Shown piece after piece: positions 60,976 through 64,000 of a stretch of DNA of 64,000 nt. The position numbers and the translations under genes were made by a program. How positions within the stretch are numbered: position 1 is the stretch's first letter; each line of letters begins with the position of its first letter. Under the pieces are notes generated by a model. That model was not told the origin of the DNA. It saw only the letters and a program-made list of their open reading frames with translations, and searched no databases. Source of the DNA: Pseudoxanthomonas gei (GTDB lineage: Bacteria; Pseudomonadota; Gammaproteobacteria; Xanthomonadales; Xanthomonadaceae); contig NZ_QOVG01000002.1 of NCBI RefSeq assembly GCF_010119615.1, positions 310,001 to 374,000 on the forward strand, written 5' to 3'.

Positions 60976-61444
60976 GCAACAGGCCGATGGCCTGCGGTTC
61001 AGTTGGCCGACACGCGTGTATTGGGAAGATACCGATGCGGGTGGAGTGGTCTACCACGCGCAGTACGTTGCTTTCCTCGAGCGCGCACGCAGCGAATGGC
61101 TGCGCCATCGCGGACACGGACAGGAACGATTGCGCGGCGAACACGACCTGGTTTTCGCGGTACGAGCCATGCAGCTGGATTTCCTGGCGCCGGCCCGGCT
61201 GGATGACCTGCTGGATGTGATCGTTGAAATCCGCGCCTGCAAGCGCGCCAGCGTGCTGTTTGCGCAATCCATCCTTCGAGGAGGGCGGGTGCTGCTCACC
61301 GCCGAAGTGCGGGTTGCGGTGCTGAGTGCATCAAGCTTTAGACCCAAACCGGCGCCGGATGCGTTGTACGAAGAGTTCAAGGCGCTGGAAGTGCCCAAGC
61401 CGCTACCCAATCCCGAATCGGAAACCAGAGGAAATAACGGATGA
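60965..61444 (+). CDS. ybgC: Acyl-CoA thioesterase YbgC (tol-pal associated)
   Basis: Hotdog-fold thioesterase of the 4HBT family, usually first gene of the tol-pal operon. The 159-residue protein has the signature [29 protein letters not shown], with catalytic Asp24 in EDTDAGG. It overlaps ruvB by 11 bp and the tolQ start by 4 bp. A Pro/Lys-rich C-terminus follows. Confidence 0.95.
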   Translation: MPVEQQADGLRFSWPTRVYWEDTDAGGVVYHAQYVAFLERARSEWLRHRGHGQERLRGEHDLVFAVRAMQLDFLAPARLDDLLDVIVEIRACKRASVLFAQSILRGGRVLLTAEVRVAVLSASSFRPKPAPDALYEEFKALEVPKPLPNPESETRGNNG

Positions 61445-62217
61445 TTGCACTGCTCCTGGCCCTGCAGGACACCGTGGTCGAGGCCCTGCCCGAAGACGCC
61501 GCCAGCGCCGCCACCCAGGCAGGTGCCGAAGCCGTCCACAGCAGCATCAACTACTTCGACCTGATGCTGAAAGCCAGTCTGCCGGTGCAGTTGATCGTGC
61601 TGCTGCTGCTGGCTGGCTCGCTGATCAGCTGGGTCATCATCTTCCGTAAGGCGCGTATTTTCAGCCGCGCCAACCGTGATGCCGACGAGTTCGAAAACCG
61701 CTTCTGGTCGGGGGCTGAACTCAACAAGCTGTATTCCGGTGCCACCGACCGCAACCGCGTGGTCAGCGGCCTGGAGGCGATCTTCGAAGCCGGCTTCCGC
61801 GAATTTGCACGCCTGCGCGACAAGCGCAAGCTCGACGGACGCACGCAGCTGGAAGGCGCGCAGCGCGCCATGCGCGCGACCTACGCGCGCGAAGTCGACC
61901 AGCTGGAGCGCAACCTGGAGCTGCTGGCCAACATCGGCTCCACCGCGCCTTACGTGGGCCTGGTCGGCACCGTGTTCGGCATCATGGTGACCATGCACGA
62001 CATGCTCAACAGCGGCCAGCAGGCGGGCATTGCCGCCGTGGCGCCGGGTATTTCCGAGGCCCTGTTTGCCACCGCCATCGGCTTGTTCGTGGCGATTCCG
62101 GCGGTGTGGGCGTTCAATCGATTCACCACGCGCGTGGAGCGCCTGTCGGTGCGTTACGAATCCTTCGCCGAGGAATTCAGCTCCATCCTGCAGCGCCAGT
62201 CCGTTGGCGATGAATAA
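61441..62217 (+). CDS. tolQ: Tol-Pal system protein TolQ
   Basis: Inner-membrane proton-channel subunit of Tol-Pal, homologous to ExbB and MotA. The 258-residue protein has three membrane segments: about 43-63 (LPVQLIVLLLLAGSLISWVI), and the pair near 160-180 (NIGSTAPYVGLVGTVFGIMV) and 195-215. It starts in an ATGA overlap with ybgC and is 12 bp before tolR. The 40-residue N-terminal region before the first membrane segment is somewhat longer than in E. coli (230 residues). Confidence 0.97.
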   Translation: MIALLLALQDTVVEALPEDAASAATQAGAEAVHSSINYFDLMLKASLPVQLIVLLLLAGSLISWVIIFRKARIFSRANRDADEFENRFWSGAELNKLYSGATDRNRVVSGLEAIFEAGFREFARLRDKRKLDGRTQLEGAQRAMRATYAREVDQLERNLELLANIGSTAPYVGLVGTVFGIMVTMHDMLNSGQQAGIAAVAPGISEALFATAIGLFVAIPAVWAFNRFTTRVERLSVRYESFAEEFSSILQRQSVGDE

Positions 62218-62229
62218 GCGGGGCCGCAC

Positions 62230-62673
62230 ATGACCGCCGCCATCTCGCGCCATCGCAAGCGCCGCAAGCTCAAATCCGAAATCAACGTCGTGCCCTATAT
62301 CGACGTGATGCTGGTGCTGCTGATCATCTTCATGGTGACCGCGCCGCTGCTGACCCTGAGTGTCGACGTCACCTTGCCCAAGGCCAACGCAAAGGCCGTT
62401 GAAAGCAAGGAGGATCCCATCGTGGTGGTCGCCTATCCCGATGGACGCATGGGATTGAAGCTGCCGGATGCTGACATCCAGGTGCTGGATACGGCCGCAT
62501 TCGAGGCCACGCTGGCACCCATCGTGGCCCAGCAGGGCGGCGAGATGCGGGTGATGGTGGCCGCCGAGGGCGATGCCCCCTACCAGGTGGTGTTGACCGC
62601 TATGGACGTGTTGAAAAAGGCCAAGGTCAAAAACGTCAGCCTGCTCACAGAATCAGGTGGCAATGCACGCTGA
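62230..62673 (+). CDS. tolR: Tol-Pal system protein TolR
   Basis: Single-pass inner-membrane protein of the ExbD/TolR family forming the proton path with TolQ. The 147-residue protein has a basic N-terminus RKRRKLKSEINVVPYIDVML, with the conserved Asp in the membrane segment (IDVMLVLLIIFMVTAP), and a periplasmic domain. The stop overlaps the tolA start by 11 bp. Confidence 0.97.
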   Translation: MTAAISRHRKRRKLKSEINVVPYIDVMLVLLIIFMVTAPLLTLSVDVTLPKANAKAVESKEDPIVVVAYPDGRMGLKLPDADIQVLDTAAFEATLAPIVAQQGGEMRVMVAAEGDAPYQVVLTAMDVLKKAKVKNVSLLTESGGNAR

Positions 62674-63658
62674 AGCTGCCCCACGCGCAGTGGCATTGCC
62701 CGACGAGGGTTACGGGAAGGCCATCGCCTACGCCATTGCCATCCACGTGGCGCTGGCGCTGCTGCTGTGGCTTTCATCGTGGTTCTCCTGGGAGCATGAA
62801 ACCGAATCCTCGGCCGGCCTGCCGGTGATGGACGCGTCGCTGGAAGCTTCGGCCTCGGAAATCCGTGCCGCCGAGCGTGCGCTGCAGCATGTGCCTGAAC
62901 CACTGCCGCAGCCCGTGGAAGAAGTGGCCGAGGAGGAAACCGTGCCGCCTCCGCAGCCGATCGAGGAGCCGCGGCCACAGGATTCACCCACGCCGCAACA
63001 GCGGACCGCGCAGGAGCGCATTCCCGTTCCCGATACCCAGGACCAGGACGAGGCCAGCCGCCTGGCGGTTTCCCAGGAGAAGGCGCTGCGCGAGCAGGAG
63101 GCCAAGCGCCGCCAGGAACAGATCGACCTGACCGAGCAGAAGCGTGTGGAAGAGGCGCAGAAACAGCAGCGCCTGGCCAAGCAGCAGGAGGAGGCGGACA
63201 AGCAGAAGAAGCTGGACGAGATCCGGCGCCTGCGTGCCCAGGCCTCCAAGGATGCGCAGCTGGCGGAGCAGAAACTGCGTCAGCTGGCTGACGCGCGTGC
63301 ACGCCAGGCGTCGAGTGCAGCGCCAAGCGCCGCAGCCAGTTCCAGTGCACCGGCCGGCAACAACGGCGTGGATCCCAACCTGCGAGGCCAGTATGCCGCA
63401 GCGATCCGGGCCGCCGTGCTGGCCCAATGGACGCGCCCGGATTCGGTGCCCCTGGGCACGCGCTGCAAGGTCGTGATCAGGCAGAGCCCGGGTGGCAACG
63501 TGCTCAGCGCTGAAGTACAGCCCGGCTGCCCGATGGATGCGGCGGGGCAGGATTCGGTGGAACGCGCGGTGCTGAAGGCGCAACCCTTGCCCTATCGTGG
63601 TTTCGAACAGGTCTTTGCAAGGGAACTGATCCTGAATTTCGAAGCGCAGGACCGTTGA
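62663..63658 (+). CDS. tolA: Tol-Pal system protein TolA (cell envelope integrity)
   Basis: Periplasmic-spanning link between TolQR and TolB/Pal. The 331-residue protein has one membrane segment (about 19-40, AIAYAIAIHVALALLLWLSS), a Pro/Glu-rich region, a long charged helical domain II (about 125-220, Lys/Glu/Gln/Ala-rich), an Ala/Ser linker, and a domain III ending in LILNFEAQDR with Cys pair (TRCKV...QPGCP). ATG 62663 is chosen over GTG 62657. Overlaps tolR by 11 bp. Confidence 0.95.
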   Translation: MHAEAAPRAVALPDEGYGKAIAYAIAIHVALALLLWLSSWFSWEHETESSAGLPVMDASLEASASEIRAAERALQHVPEPLPQPVEEVAEEETVPPPQPIEEPRPQDSPTPQQRTAQERIPVPDTQDQDEASRLAVSQEKALREQEAKRRQEQIDLTEQKRVEEAQKQQRLAKQQEEADKQKKLDEIRRLRAQASKDAQLAEQKLRQLADARARQASSAAPSAAASSSAPAGNNGVDPNLRGQYAAAIRAAVLAQWTRPDSVPLGTRCKVVIRQSPGGNVLSAEVQPGCPMDAAGQDSVERAVLKAQPLPYRGFEQVFARELILNFEAQDR

Positions 63659-63741
63659 TCACACGGCCTTTCGTTCACGATTGCGAAGATATTCAGAGTC
63701 AGGCTGGTATCCCTTCCCCGCCCCCAAATTCCGAAGTGCCC

Positions 63742-64000
63742 ATGAAAACATTGCCGCATTGGCTGGCCGTAGCCGTACTCCTGTTGTCGCCATTCGCCGC
63801 CTCGGCGCAGCAGCAAGGCCTGGAAATCGACATCGTCGGCGGCAACGCCTCGGCCCTGCCCATTACCGTCGTGCCAATGGCCTACCAGGGAGGGGCAGGC
63901 GCCCCGGCCACCGATGTCGCCGCCGTCATCCGCGCCGACCTTGAGCGCTCCGGCGCCTTCCGCGCCCTGCCCGAAGCCAGCATCACCGAGCGCCCGACCC
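63742..64000 (+). CDS. tolB: Tol-Pal translocation protein TolB, 3' truncated by the window edge
   Basis: Periplasmic beta-propeller partner of Pal and TolA. Only the first 86 codons are present. The signal peptide MKTLPHWLAVAVLLLSPFAA ends ASA|QQQ at about 22, followed by GLEIDIVGGNASALPITVVPM and DVAAVIRADLERSGAFRALPE, which is the TolB N-terminal domain. It lies 83 bp after tolA. No stop is reached before the window ends, so it is a true partial gene. Confidence 0.93.
   Translation, partial: MKTLPHWLAVAVLLLSPFAASAQQQGLEIDIVGGNASALPITVVPMAYQGGAGAPATDVAAVIRADLERSGAFRALPEASITERPT

Overview
The window is a chromosomal segment of a high-GC gammaproteobacterium, almost certainly from Xanthomonadales/Lysobacterales (Xanthomonas, Pseudoxanthomonas, Lysobacter and relatives). 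Support comes from the cell-wall cluster in the order murF-mraY-ftsW-murG-murC-ddlB-ftsQ-ftsA-ftsZ-lpxC, followed by dciA (DUF721), an M23 peptidase and secA; from a Nudix-ThiE fusion; from the pil genes; and from paired large TonB-dependent receptors. The genus cannot be fixed from sequence reading alone. I saw no tRNA, rRNA, CRISPR array, transposase, integrase or prophage gene.

Layout. Positions 1-11460 hold the division and cell-wall cluster; murF is cut at the left edge, and every junction from murF to ftsA overlaps. Next come dciA and an M23 peptidase, divergent by 8 bp, then secA and a Nudix-ThiE fusion (to 17041). From 17061 to 26772, all on the minus strand, lies the type IV pilus block: pilS-pilR, two tandem pilin genes each preceded by sigma-54-type -24/-12 boxes, pilB, pilC, pilD and coaE. 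Central metabolism follows: sucC, sucD and nadE. Then come bamD, rluD, pgeF, a DUF4166 gene and a frameshifted YidB-OmpA gene. The 35.6-48.4 kb part is accessory: two paralogous TonB-dependent receptors, a DUF3574 lipoprotein, an NCS2-type permease, clpB behind a sigma-32-like promoter, an orphan exported protein and a YbaL-type exchanger behind an operator-like palindrome. The last part carries an ABC-F ATPase, an FmdB-type protein, an orphan lipoprotein, a triple-DUF3011 exported protein, aspS, a GNAT acetyltransferase, an alpha/beta hydrolase, and then yebC-ruvC-ruvA-kup-ruvB-ybgC-tolQ-tolR-tolA-tolB. tolB is cut at the right edge.

How the genes fit together. The left block makes and exports peptidoglycan precursor and builds the divisome; lpxC starts lipid A synthesis; secA and bamD serve export and outer-membrane assembly; Tol-Pal at the right edge links envelope constriction to division. 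PilS/PilR with RpoN are expected to drive the two pilin genes, PilD processes the pilins, and PilB/PilC extend the fibre. RuvABC resolves Holliday junctions.

The most unusual material is non-coding: REP-like GTAGGAGC inverted repeats placed at gene ends and inside operons, a second family of GA-rich repeats (one of which encodes the C-terminal tail of FtsQ), and the duplicated sigma-54 pilin promoters. I found no wholly new multi-gene system; most genes are well-known housekeeping families.
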